Assembly: GCF_900120335.1 (NCBI RefSeq)
Contig: NZ_LT635477.1
Coordinates: 1-64,000, forward strand
DNA length: 64,000 bases
Reading direction: 5' to 3'
Source: Helicobacter pylori
GTDB lineage: Bacteria > Campylobacterota > Campylobacteria > Campylobacterales > Helicobacteraceae
A model generated the notes under the pieces. The model was given only the letters and a program-made list of their open reading frames with translations, was not told the DNA's origin and did no database searches. This document shows positions 1 through 7,623 of the stretch, one piece after another. The stretch's first letter is position 1, and each line of letters begins with the position of its first letter. The position numbers and the translations under genes were made by a program.

Positions 1-42
1 AGTGATTAGTGATTAGTGATTAGTGATTAGTGATTAGTGATT
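1..42. repeat. 7-bp tandem repeat AGTGATT, at least 6 copies
   Basis: Six perfect head-to-tail copies of AGTGATT open the window, so the array may continue to the left. It is followed by an AT-rich stretch containing catcatttttt. Three more copies of the same 7-mer, followed by nearly the same stretch, lie at 2227-2247. The unit is not a multiple of three and no gene is read through it. Confidence 0.95.
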
Positions 43-401
43 ATAGCATCATTTTTTAAAATCATGTTTAACGCCCTAAAAGGCTTAAACACACCCGCTA
101 ACTGCATATAAAGATAGCGCTACAGACGCTAATGAGCTTTATTGATTTTACAACCAGAGAATGATGGCAACTATAATGATTAAAATATTTTGATACGCTC
201 ATCACTTTGGATAGGAATGCCTAATTCTAGCGTTAGCGATTTCACTCGTTATATCAATAAAGCGAATGTTAATAGTGTAAAACAAATCTGAATTTGGAAG
301 CAGAAATTTATTTAATTTTTTCTTTGGGTAAGGCTAATTTAACGAACCGCTATTTTGATTTTTGACACAAGGAAACCCCCTCCTTTAACTCTCTCTAACC
401 C
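43..401. other. Non-coding stretch left of the small Asn-rich gene
   Basis: About 360 bp without a credible gene on either strand. I see no tRNA-like fold, no strong terminator and no clear repeat beyond the first 60 bp. It probably carries the 3' untranslated region of the minus-strand gene at 402-542. Confidence 0.5.
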
Positions 402-542
402 TTACTTTTTATCGTTTTTATGTTCGTGGTTAGCGTTGCATTGATTGGCTTGGTTTTGGCTATTTTTTTGACAACTTCCGTTGTTTTGATTTTTAGCGTC
501 ACCTTTTTGATTGTGGTTTTGATTACTGCAACTGTTACTCAT
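402..542 (-). CDS. 46-residue Asn/Gln/Cys/His-rich mini-protein
   Basis: An ATG at 542-540 opens a 46-codon frame ending in TAA at 404-402. A strong ribosome binding site (GGGAG, about 6 bases upstream) precedes it. The product begins MSNSCSNQNHNQKGD and ends NHEHKNDKK. I count 13 Asn, 7 Gln, 6 Lys, 3 Cys and 3 His. There are no Leu, Ile, Val, Phe, Tyr or Trp, so it should be soluble and disordered with no signal peptide. The Cys/His content would allow metal binding, as in the small His-rich proteins of H. pylori, but this is inference. It lies downstream of the UPF0174 gene on the same strand. The good ribosome site and clean frame make me think it is real; the function is unknown. Confidence 0.6.
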   Translation of the reverse strand: MSNSCSNQNHNQKGDAKNQNNGSCQKNSQNQANQCNANHEHKNDKK

Positions 543-628
543 TTTGTCTCCCTTTTAAATTAAAATAAAAACCAGATGCATTTTTGCATCTAGGTCTCCA
601 TTCTATACCTTTTTTTCTAAAAAAAAGC

Positions 629-1390
629 TTAAACGGATTCTATTTGCAATGACTTCTTATCTTCATTGGCTTGTTGCGTTTTTAGGCGTAAAGTGGCGAC
701 CACAATGCATGCTGGTATGGTTACCCTATAAGCCGGCCCTGCAATATCAATCGCTGTCCATACGCCTGTAATGATCCAGCCAACAGGGCCTGTTAAAAAG
801 CTCAGAGTTCTTGTAAGCACTTGATCGCCCGCAAGCGATAAACCACGCCCTAGAATGGTTTTTGCGACCGCATTCGCAACAATGACTGCTAATTGATAAG
901 ATTTAAAGCCCCCCATTTTAAACAGCGTTAAAGTCGCTGCGCTTAAAGCTTGTCTGTTTAAATTGTCAGTGTTTTTTATGGACAATTCATCGCACATTTC
1001 TTTCACTTCTTCATCATCCATTTCTTCTAGGCTTCTTTCTAAGATTTTAGAAAGCATGTTTTGTTCAATTAAAGTCGTTTCAGTTTTCTTGTTGTAATTG
1101 ACCTTTAATTTATCGCACACATCGCATAGAATCTCTTTGTATAAGACTCCTTCGCCCTTAATGAAGCTCGCAAAACTATTGCTCCCATAGTATTGCAACT
1201 CTTCAGCGATTCTTTCTGCGTATTTAGCGTAATCATCGCCATGCCTTTTGTATTCTAGGGAGCTTGTGAGTTTTTCATTGTGTCTTTTTTCACCGTCTTT
1301 ACCAAAAACAAGTACCTCAAACAAATCCAATAAATCACTAGATTCCAATTGCTTTAAAAATTCCAAGTCTCTATCATATTTGTATGCCAT
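629..1390 (-). CDS. YaaW / UPF0174 family protein with N-terminal DUF3944-type segment
   Basis: The 253-residue product starts [17 protein letters not shown], the short N-terminal motif typical of DUF3944, and continues into a YaaW/UPF0174-type domain. Residues ~145-235 contain a Gly/Ala-rich hydrophobic hairpin ([17 protein letters not shown], then [25 protein letters not shown]) that looks membrane-associated. ATG at 1390 follows an AAGGAA ribosome site. H. pylori reference genomes carry UPF0174 proteins near the arbitrary end of the numbered chromosome, which fits a location next to nusB. The biochemical role of the family is not established. Family assignment is fairly secure from the N-terminal motif and the GPVGW hairpin. 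Confidence 0.8.
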   Translation of the reverse strand: MAYKYDRDLEFLKQLESSDLLDLFEVLVFGKDGEKRHNEKLTSSLEYKRHGDDYAKYAERIAEELQYYGSNSFASFIKGEGVLYKEILCDVCDKLKVNYNKKTETTLIEQNMLSKILERSLEEMDDEEVKEMCDELSIKNTDNLNRQALSAATLTLFKMGGFKSYQLAVIVANAVAKTILGRGLSLAGDQVLTRTLSFLTGPVGWIITGVWTAIDIAGPAYRVTIPACIVVATLRLKTQQANEDKKSLQIESV

Positions 1391-1753
1391 ATTATTCCTT
1401 TATATTGTTTTATCACTTATTAAAAACAAACGACTTTTCGCGCTCCATCGCTGTTCTTCTAAAGTGATTACTGATTTTAATATCATTTGTCTAAAATTAC
1501 ACTTAATATTCTAAAAAGGCTTAAGCTCAAAAGCCCAATGCTCTTAACTCTATAGATTGCTTTAAAGCGTCAATTTTCTCAAACGCTAAAGGGGGGATTT
1601 TTATCCCCATTTTTTCTAACCTTTACTTTTGCCATTTTATACTTAAGGTTATTAGGGGTTAAGCGGTTTGGAGCGGTTGTTATCATTTTTTTGTAATTCT
1701 TATGGCTGGGATTTTTAAGTTTTTCAACACCGCTTTTTGGGTTATTGTTTGGG
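1391..1753. other. Intergenic region with an orphan plus-strand terminator-like hairpin
   Basis: About 360 bp without a convincing gene. The plus-strand frame crossing 1248-1514 mostly mirrors the UPF0174 gene and is not credible. At 1593-1616 a GGGGAT/ATCCCC stem is followed by a T run on the plus strand, although no plus-strand gene precedes it. AT content is high throughout. Confidence 0.5.
1593..1616 (+). terminator. Intrinsic-terminator-like hairpin with no upstream gene
   Basis: Six-base-pair stem GGGGAT with ATCCCC, a four-base loop, then ATTTTTT. This is a textbook rho-independent shape on the plus strand. The neighbouring genes are all on the minus strand, so it would only make sense for a small RNA or as a relic. 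Confidence 0.4.
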
Positions 1754-1921
1754 TTATCGCTTGATCATGTGAAAAACAGCTAAAGCAACTAGACCAATGA
1801 GAAAAACACTAGCCAAATCCCATGCTTTATCGGTTTTATTTGCTTGTTGTGTTTCTTGGTGTAAAGATTTACCGGAATTTGCTTTAATAATCCTAATAAT
1901 CCCATTGATAAGTTGTTCCAT
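1754..1921 (-). CDS. Small single-pass membrane protein (about 55 residues)
   Basis: Starting at the Met coded at 1921, the product reads MEQLINGIIRIIKANSGK and ends with one hydrophobic helix (LASVFLIGLVALAVFHMI) followed by a basic KR tail. This suggests a C-terminally anchored protein with a short polar N-terminus. The same frame is open further upstream (to 1984), including an ATG at 1948, but the extra residues do not resemble a signal sequence. I found no strong ribosome site for either start. No family is recognised. It sits between two AGTGATT arrays with the UPF0174 gene. Confidence 0.5.
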   Translation of the reverse strand: MEQLINGIIRIIKANSGKSLHQETQQANKTDKAWDLASVFLIGLVALAVFHMIKR

Positions 1922-2226
1922 GTCTTTTTGTCTCTGATCTTCATGCATGACCAAACAACACCAAGTAGTCAATACTACCCACAAAAAATGGCTCTAAAAG
2001 CAAATAAATACTGAAAACTCTATTTCCTAAAAAAAACAATAGCGAAAATATTATGACCAAGAACAACCCAAAGAATAAAGCTGAATATAGTTGAAAAAAT
2101 CCCACCTCTCAAGGAAAAGGCTACCCAAAGGCTACCCATGGAAGAAATACAGCTAGCGTATAAATCACAATTGACTCCTTTTAATTTTACTTCTACTACC
2201 GCTCAAATCCCACCAACCCCCTTTTT

Positions 2227-2247
2227 AGTGATTAGTGATTAGTGATT
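2227..2247. repeat. Second AGTGATT array, 3 copies
   Basis: Three perfect copies of the 7-mer found at 1-42, followed like the first array by a short AT-rich block containing catcatttttt. The two arrays therefore bracket 43-2226. Confidence 0.95.
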
Positions 2248-2281
2248 TAACATCATTTTTTAATTTAGGCATAAAACGCCC

Positions 2282-2698
2282 TCAATTCAAGGGTTTTTGA
2301 GCGAGCTTTTTGCTCAAAGAATCCAAGATAGCGTTTAAAAATTTAGGGGTGTTAGGCTCAGCGTAGAGTTTGCCAAGCTCTATGCATTCATTGATGATGA
2401 TAGGGTTTTGTGTGGGCGTGAAGCCAATTTCATACGCCCCTAAGCGTAAAATCGCCTTTTCCATGCTCCCTAATCGCTTGAAATCCCAGTCTTTCAAATG
2501 CGGTTCAATGAGGGCGTCAATTTCATTGATTCTTTCTAACACGCCATTAAAAAGGCTTAAAGCGAAAGCAAGCTGGTTGTTTTTAATCTTTTTTTCTTCT
2601 AACATGCTGGAAGCGATTTTTTTAATTTCTTCATTACCGCTCTCAAACGCATACAACAATTCAACCACAGCCCCCCTGGCTTGAGTCCGTGTCGCCAT
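2282..2698 (-). CDS. nusB: Transcription antitermination factor NusB
   Basis: The 138-residue product begins MATRTQARGAVVELLYAFE, the Arg-rich N-terminal helix that binds boxA RNA. It keeps the family signature around residues 70-110 (WDFKRLGSMEKAILRLGAYEI, shortened here). Length is normal. NusB pairs with NusE (ribosomal protein S10) and promotes antitermination in rRNA operons. It is the last gene of a minus-strand run, one base after ribH, an arrangement shared with many bacteria where ribH and nusB are neighbours. Confidence 0.97.
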   Translation of the reverse strand: MATRTQARGAVVELLYAFESGNEEIKKIASSMLEEKKIKNNQLAFALSLFNGVLERINEIDALIEPHLKDWDFKRLGSMEKAILRLGAYEIGFTPTQNPIIINECIELGKLYAEPNTPKFLNAILDSLSKKLAQKPLN

Positions 2699-2699
2699 T

Positions 2700-3170
2700 T
2701 TAACCCTTGAGAGTTTGGCACAAGCTCAATAATTCAATGAGAGTGTTCATCGCTTCAAAGCCCTTATTGCCGGCTTTACTGCCCGCTCTTTCAATCGCTT
2801 GTTCAATATTGTCTGTGGTAAGCACGCCAAAGCTTACCGGCATGCTGTATTTTAGCATCGCGCTGGCAATGCCCTTAGTCGCTTCTGCGCTCACGTAGTC
2901 AAAATGCGGAGTCCCCCCTCTAATAATGGCTCCTAAAACGCACACGCCATCGTATTTTCCACTCCCTAACAACCTCTCTAAAATGAAAGGCAATTCATAA
3001 GCCCCAGGCACCAGCACGACGTCTAAAAGATCCTCATCGCCCCCATGCCTTTTAAAGCAATCCATCGCCCCTTCTTGTAATCTGTCTGTGATGATATGAT
3101 TGAAGCGCGATGTTAAAATAGCGACTCTTTCATTCCCTTGTAATTGCAATTTCCCTTCTATGATTCGCAT
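2700..3170 (-). CDS. ribH: 6,7-dimethyl-8-ribityllumazine synthase
   Basis: The 156-residue product has the lumazine synthase landmarks: [12 protein letters not shown] near residue 20, VPGAYELPF near 54 and [16 protein letters not shown] near 78 including the catalytic His. It condenses 3,4-dihydroxy-2-butanone 4-phosphate with the ribityl-aminopyrimidine in riboflavin synthesis, usually as a large oligomer in the cytoplasm. The stop nearly abuts nusB and the start lies 9 bases from the kdsA stop, so the genes are probably co-transcribed. Confidence 0.98.
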   Translation of the reverse strand: MRIIEGKLQLQGNERVAILTSRFNHIITDRLQEGAMDCFKRHGGDEDLLDVVLVPGAYELPFILERLLGSGKYDGVCVLGAIIRGGTPHFDYVSAEATKGIASAMLKYSMPVSFGVLTTDNIEQAIERAGSKAGNKGFEAMNTLIELLSLCQTLKG

Positions 3171-3179
3171 GAAATTCCT

Positions 3180-4010
3180 TTAAAATAAATTTTGGATTTT
3201 TAACATGTCGGTTACTAAATATTCTAGCTCATCAGGTTTGAGCATGTTCGCCCCATCGCTTAGGGCGTTTTTAGGATCAGTATGCGTTTCAGCGAACAAC
3301 CCATCAATCCCCACCGCAGCCGCAGCTCTCGCTAAAATAGGGGCAAAAGAGCTATCCCCTGAACTTTTCCCGTTCGCTCCCCCTGGCATTTGCACGCTAT
3401 GAGTGGCGTCAAAAATCACAGGGGCAAATTCTCGCATGATTTTTAAAGAACGCATATCCACCACTAAATTCCCATACCCAAAGCTGCTCCCCCTTTCACA
3501 CAACCACACGCCATTTTTTAACGCCGTTTCATAAGTGGGGCTTTGAATGCTTTTATCCCTAATTTTAAGGGCTTTTAAGACAGAATATTGCATGTCTTTT
3601 GGGTTCATGAATTGCCCTTTTTTGATATTGACAATAGCGTTAGTTTGGCTCACTGCTACAATCAGATCCGTTTGGCGGCACAAAAACGCCGGGATTTGTA
3701 AAATATCCGCTACTTTGGCTGCCACGCTTGCTTGATAGCTCTCATGCACATCGGTTAAGATTTGATAACCAAATTCCTCTTTGATGGTTTGTAACATTTC
3801 TAAGCCTTTTTCTAAACCAGGCCCTCTATAGCTCTCCAAACTCGTGCGGTTCGCCTTATCAAAACTCGCTTTGAAATAAAAATCCAATCGCTCGTTGTTG
3901 GCTAGGGGTTGTAATTTAATAGCGATATTTCTTAGATTTTCTAAGCTCTCAATGACGCATGGGCCAGCGATTAAAACGGGTTTAGGGGTTTTTGTGTTAG
4001 AAGTTTTCAT
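3180..4010 (-). CDS. kdsA: 3-deoxy-D-manno-octulosonate 8-phosphate synthase
   Basis: The 276-residue product carries [12 protein letters not shown] near the N-terminus, [12 protein letters not shown] near residue 48, ILTDVHE near 85 and [11 protein letters not shown] near 107, all hallmarks of KdsA. The enzyme joins phosphoenolpyruvate to arabinose 5-phosphate to give Kdo-8-P for the lipopolysaccharide core. The Cys in GPCVIES suggests the metal-dependent class, as I recall for Helicobacter KdsA. The start overlaps the end of the carbonic anhydrase gene by 14 bases, indicating translational coupling. Confidence 0.98.
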   Translation of the reverse strand: MKTSNTKTPKPVLIAGPCVIESLENLRNIAIKLQPLANNERLDFYFKASFDKANRTSLESYRGPGLEKGLEMLQTIKEEFGYQILTDVHESYQASVAAKVADILQIPAFLCRQTDLIVAVSQTNAIVNIKKGQFMNPKDMQYSVLKALKIRDKSIQSPTYETALKNGVWLCERGSSFGYGNLVVDMRSLKIMREFAPVIFDATHSVQMPGGANGKSSGDSSFAPILARAAAAVGIDGLFAETHTDPKNALSDGANMLKPDELEYLVTDMLKIQNLF

Positions 4011-4662
4011 GACTTATCCTTTGTTTGATGGTTTCTTCAATCGGCTCAAAAAAATGGCTTTCAAAATTATAATTATAAATCCTGCCTGTTTCTATGATAT
4101 AGTGCCAACCAAAAATTTTTAATTCGTTATTCATCACTCTTTCTTGAATGAAATCATAGCTTAAGAGGTTGTTGAGTTGCAAGCGCACGTTCAAACGCTC
4201 CGTAAGCCATGAACGCTTGGCGAAATGGTTGCTGAATTGCGGGTGATCTTTTAATTCTTCTTTAATAGGCTCTAAAAATTGTATCCAATTTGCAATGTAA
4301 GGGGTTTTAGCTTTGGTGGTTTCATCATTGATCAAATGAATGCTCCCGCAAGCCCCACAATCGCTATGCCCGCAAATGATTAAGTTTTGAATCCCCGCAT
4401 GCGCAATAGCGTATTCAACGCTCGCAATGGTAGAAAGGGATTCTTTATAGCTTGTTTTAGGGGGGATCACATTGCCCATGTTGCGGATCACATACAATTC
4501 GCCCGGCTTGGTGCCAGTGATTAGATTAGGCACGACTCGTGAATCCACGCAAGAAATGAACAAAGTGTGGGGCTTTTGCTTAGTCTTTAAGCTCTCATAA
4601 AGCTCTTTAAACTCTTCATATTCATTCTCTTGAAACTCTAACGCTCCTAAAAACGCTTCCAC
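3997..4662 (-). CDS. icfA: Cytoplasmic beta-class carbonic anhydrase
   Basis: The 221-residue product shows the beta-carbonic anhydrase zinc site: CVDSRVVP near residue 39 and HSDCGACG near 98-105. There is no signal peptide, so it is the cytoplasmic enzyme, distinct from the periplasmic alpha-class enzyme known in H. pylori. It interconverts CO2 and bicarbonate and links urease-driven pH control with carboxylation reactions. It heads the minus-strand run carbonic anhydrase-kdsA-ribH-nusB. The ATG at 4662 gives the normal family length. Confidence 0.95.
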   Translation of the reverse strand: MEAFLGALEFQENEYEEFKELYESLKTKQKPHTLFISCVDSRVVPNLITGTKPGELYVIRNMGNVIPPKTSYKESLSTIASVEYAIAHAGIQNLIICGHSDCGACGSIHLINDETTKAKTPYIANWIQFLEPIKEELKDHPQFSNHFAKRSWLTERLNVRLQLNNLLSYDFIQERVMNNELKIFGWHYIIETGRIYNYNFESHFFEPIEETIKQRISHENF

Positions 4663-4748
4663 TCTTTAACCCTTAAATCTCATTTTCTTAAACTTGGTTT
4701 TCATTTTAAAACGCTTATCATAGCTAAAATTCTTCCATTTCTTTTTGT

Positions 4749-4754
4749 TATAAT
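4749..4754 (+). promoter_or_regulatory. -10 element upstream of pyrF
   Basis: A perfect TATAAT lies 30 bases before the pyrF ATG. H. pylori vegetative promoters usually have a strong -10 and a poor -35, which is the pattern here. Confidence 0.6.
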
Positions 4755-4783
4755 GGCGTTATTTTACACTTTAAAGGGCTTTC

Positions 4784-5467
4784 ATGCAATTGTGTGTCGC
4801 ATTGGATTTAGAAAAAAAAGAGGACAACCTTTCTTTATTACAAGAATTAAAGGGCTTAGATTTATGGGCTAAAGTGGGGCTTAGATCTTTTATAAGAGAC
4901 GGGGCGACTTTTTTAGATGAAATCAGAAAGATTGATGGGAATTTTAAGATCTTTTTGGATTTAAAGCTCTATGATATCCCTTATACTATGGCAAATGCCG
5001 CTCTAGAATGCGCGAAATTAGAAATTGACATGCTCACCGTGCATTTAAGCAGCGGCAAAATCGCACTAGAAATCTTAATGCAACGCTTAAACGCTCTTAA
5101 AAAACGCCCCTTGATTATGGGTGTGAGCGCTTTAACCAGCTTTAGCGAAGAGGAATTTTTGAGCGTGTATAACGCCCCTTTAAAAACTCAAGCGATAAAA
5201 TTGAGCGCTATGGGCAAAGAGAGCGGGATTGATGGGGTGGTGTGTTCGGTGTTTGAAAGTTTAGCGATTAAAGAGGCTTTAGGTAAGGACTTTTTGACTT
5301 TAACCCCTGGCATAAGGCTCAATAAAAGCGATAAAGAAGATCAAGAAAGGGTGGCGAACGCTAAAGAAGCCAAACAAAATTTAAGCGATTTTATCGTGGT
5401 GGGCCGCCCCATTTATCAGGCTAAAGAGCCTAGAGAAGTGGTTTTAGAGCTTTTAAAGGATTGTTAA
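4784..5467 (+). CDS. pyrF: Orotidine 5'-phosphate decarboxylase
   Basis: The 227-residue product starts [14 protein letters not shown] and contains [14 protein letters not shown] near residue 65, the DxKxxDI catalytic motif of OMP decarboxylases. LTPGIRL near residue 180 is the phosphate-binding loop. It makes UMP in the last step of pyrimidine synthesis. The stop overlaps the panC start by one base (TAATG), so the two are translationally coupled although they belong to unrelated pathways. Confidence 0.98.
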   Translation: MQLCVALDLEKKEDNLSLLQELKGLDLWAKVGLRSFIRDGATFLDEIRKIDGNFKIFLDLKLYDIPYTMANAALECAKLEIDMLTVHLSSGKIALEILMQRLNALKKRPLIMGVSALTSFSEEEFLSVYNAPLKTQAIKLSAMGKESGIDGVVCSVFESLAIKEALGKDFLTLTPGIRLNKSDKEDQERVANAKEAKQNLSDFIVVGRPIYQAKEPREVVLELLKDC

Positions 5468-6297
5468 TGCGGGCGTTAGAAACGATTGCTGCTTTAAGAG
5501 AATATCGTAAAAGTTTGAAAGAAAGCGTGGGGTTTGTGCCGACTATGGGGGCTTTACACAGAGGGCATCAAAGCTTGATAGAAAGGAGTTTGAAAGAAAA
5601 TTCCCACACGATTGTAAGCGTTTTTGTCAATCCCACGCAATTTGGGGCTAACGAGGATTTTAGCGCTTACCCGCGCCCTTTAGAAAAGGATTTGGCTTTG
5701 TGTGAAAAATTAGGCGTTAATGCGGTGTTTTTGCCTAAAATTGGCGAAATGTATCCCTATGAAGCAGAGCAACGCCTAAAACTCCATGCCCCTGCATTTT
5801 TATCCCATTCTTTAGAGGGAGCCATGCGTCAGGGGCATTTTGATGGGGTGGTTCAGGTCGTGCTAAAATTGTTCCATCTTACTAACCCCACTAGAGCGTA
5901 TTTTGGTAAAAAGGACGCCCAACAGCTTTTAATCATCCAGCATTTAGTCCAAGATTTGCTTTTAGACATTGAAATAGCGCCATGCGAGATTGTGCGAGAT
6001 GATGATAATCTGGCTTTAAGCTCTAGGAATGTGTATTTGAATGCAACAGAAAGAAGACAAGCCCTAGCCATTCCAAAAGCTTTAGAAAATATCCAGCAGG
6101 CCATAGATAAGGGCGAAAAAGCGTGCGAAAAACTGAAAAAACTAGGGCTTGAAATTTTAAAAAATTTAGAAGTGGATTATTTGGAATGCTGTAACCACAA
6201 GCTAGAGCCTTTAAAAACCATAGAGCCGGCTAACACGCTGGTTTTAGTGGCGGCTCGTGTGGGTAAAACCAGGCTTTTAGACAATTTGTGGGTGTAG
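5467..6297 (+). CDS. panC: Pantothenate synthetase
   Basis: The 276-residue product has [15 protein letters not shown] near residue 22 with the HxGH nucleotidyltransferase motif, VFVNPTQFG near 55, [10 protein letters not shown] near 150 and the [14 protein letters not shown] ATP site near 177. It condenses pantoate and beta-alanine using ATP. The ATG at 5467 is chosen over the upstream TTG at 5461 because it follows AAAGGA at good spacing and directly overlaps the pyrF stop. panD, which makes beta-alanine, lies far away at 37513. Confidence 0.97.
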   Translation: MRALETIAALREYRKSLKESVGFVPTMGALHRGHQSLIERSLKENSHTIVSVFVNPTQFGANEDFSAYPRPLEKDLALCEKLGVNAVFLPKIGEMYPYEAEQRLKLHAPAFLSHSLEGAMRQGHFDGVVQVVLKLFHLTNPTRAYFGKKDAQQLLIIQHLVQDLLLDIEIAPCEIVRDDDNLALSSRNVYLNATERRQALAIPKALENIQQAIDKGEKACEKLKKLGLEILKNLEVDYLECCNHKLEPLKTIEPANTLVLVAARVGKTRLLDNLWV

Positions 6298-6310
6298 TTT
6301 GGAATCTTTG

Positions 6311-6386
6311 TGGCGACCCTTGAAAGATTTGAACTTCCGTTTCCACCGTGAAAGGGTGGTATCCTTGGCCACTAGATGAAAGGGTC
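6311..6386 (-). tRNA. tRNA-Glu (UUC), last of the cluster
   Basis: Read on the minus strand, GACCCTT pairs perfectly with AAGGGTC in the acceptor stem and CCA is encoded. The anticodon loop CTTTCAC sits in a CCACC/GGTGG stem, giving UUC for Glu. The D arm CATCTAGTGG resembles the other tRNA-Glu at 6686, while the T stem is weaker (GGAAG/CTTTC with one G-U pair). Confidence 0.92.
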
Positions 6387-6445
6387 ATTTTTAACGATTA
6401 ACTATTATATGAAAAAGCGTAGGAAATGATTTTAAAAGCGTTTGG

Positions 6446-6522
6446 TGGCGGAGCGGACGGGACTCGAACCCGCGACCCCCTGCGTGACAGGCAGATATTC
6501 TAACCAGCTGAACTACCGCTCC
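6446..6522 (-). tRNA. tRNA-Asp (GUC)
   Basis: The minus strand starts GGAGCGG and ends CCGCTCCGCCA, a perfect acceptor stem with encoded CCA. The anticodon loop CTGTCAC gives GUC for Asp. The T arm GCGGGTTCGAGTCCCGT is canonical. Confidence 0.97.
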
Positions 6523-6572
6523 CTATCAAAACCCCATAGCCTAAAAACGCATGCTTGAAGCTAAGTCAAAAA

Positions 6573-6648
6573 TGGTGGTCGCTATAAGACTCGAACTTAT
6601 GACATCTACCTTGTAAGGGTAGCGCTCTACCAACTGAGCTAAGCGACC
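6573..6648 (-). tRNA. tRNA-Val (UAC)
   Basis: The minus strand begins GGTCGCT, pairing with AGCGACC before ACCA. The anticodon loop CTTACAA gives UAC for Val. The D arm AGCTCAGTTGGTAGAGC is standard. Confidence 0.97.
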
Positions 6649-6685
6649 ACAATATTGAGATAAAATCCAACTAAATTTAAAAGAG

Positions 6686-6760
6686 TGGTGACTCCTAGGG
6701 GATTTGAACCCCTGTAACCACCGTGAAAGGGTGGTATCCTAACCACTAGATGAAGGAGCC
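6686..6760 (-). tRNA. tRNA-Glu (UUC)
   Basis: The minus strand begins GGCTCCT, pairing with AGGAGTC (one G-U) before ACCA. The anticodon loop CTTTCAC gives UUC. The T arm AGGGGTTCAAATCCCCT is strong. It shares its anticodon arm exactly with the tRNA-Glu at 6311 but has a different acceptor stem. Confidence 0.96.
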
Positions 6761-6772
6761 ACTACGCTCAAA

Positions 6773-6848
<76 letters not shown>

Positions 6849-6861
6849 TCACAAAAAGATA

Positions 6862-6890
6862 ATGATACAATTTTTTTTAACGCTTGTCAA
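6862..6890 (-). promoter_or_regulatory. Near-consensus promoter for the tRNA cluster
   Basis: On the minus strand there is TTGACA (6890-6885), a 17-base spacer and TATCAT (6867-6862), placed 14 bases before tRNA-Lys. A perfect -35 is rare in this genome, where most promoters rely on the -10 alone. This fits strong constitutive stable-RNA transcription. Confidence 0.85.
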
Positions 6891-7370
6891 GAATAACTGA
6901 AAAATATTGCGGTTTTTATAGAAACGACACGCTCTCAAAACGGCATGGGTAACAACTATTACGCTTAAAACTTGGTTGCGTTTAATGCTACAAGGATCAC
7001 AACAGATTCCATGCGTTTTAATGTTGGTTAGTGTTAGTTTTGGGGTTTTAAAAAGGCTTTGTTTTTCCCAAGCGCTAATAAATCTTATTAGGATTTAGTG
7101 CTTTTTTTGTTTAAAAATTTCATTTTTAAAAAATGGGTTTTTGTTTTATCGTTTTAGATCTCATTTTGTTGTAAAAATCATTTCATTGAGTTTGTTTAAA
7201 GTATTTAAAAACGCATTCCCTTAAGGAAGTAGGGGGTATTTTGAAACCATTCTCCCCTTTTTAACCCCACTAAACCCCCAAAAAAGAAGCGCTTTTTTAA
7301 AAGCTATCACTTGAATTAGTATCAAGTTTTCCACTAACTAATATAAAAAACGCTAAAAAGGATTTTCCAT
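6891..7370. other. Intergenic region between tRNA cluster and hopZ-type gene
   Basis: About 480 bp with no gene that I can support. It contains a plus-strand terminator-like hairpin at 7071-7108 and AT-rich runs, but no open frame with a ribosome site. Confidence 0.5.
7071..7108 (+). terminator. Plus-strand terminator hairpin with no annotated upstream gene
   Basis: AGCGCTAAT pairs with ATTTAGTGCT (G-U tolerated and one base bulged) across a short loop, followed by seven T. The flanking genes are on the minus strand, so an unannotated plus-strand transcript from about 6900-7070 is one explanation. Confidence 0.45.
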
Positions 7371-7620
7371 CAAACCCCCCAAAAAAAGGGAGTTCAAAAA
7401 AAGGGAGTTCAAAAAAGAAAGGGTTCAAAAAAAAGGGTTCTCCTCTAAAAAGAGAGTTCAAAAAAGAGAGTTTAAGACAAAGAATTCAAAAACAAAAACC
7501 CCAAAAAAAAGAGAGTTTAAAAGAAAGACTTTAAAAAAGAAAGGCTTCAAAACAAAACCCCCCAAAAAAGAAAGAGGGTTCAAAAAGAGAGTTCCACAAA
7601 AAAAGAGAATTTAACGCGAG
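7371..7620. repeat. Degenerate A-rich repeat array downstream of hopZ
   Basis: About 250 bp built from irregular copies of short units such as aaaaaagggagttca, aaaagagagttca and aaagaaagggttca. Spacing drifts and no gene is present. A shorter block of the same flavour (aaaaaagagagggttcaaaaaag) follows hopD near 25810-25840, so the array is associated with the 3' ends of both porin genes in this window. Confidence 0.7.
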
Positions 7621-7623
7621 TTT

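Noticed and set aside
1248..1514. 88-residue plus-strand frame over the UPF0174 gene start
   Set aside because: It mirrors the minus-strand gene for much of its length, has no ribosome site and a composition typical of antisense frames.
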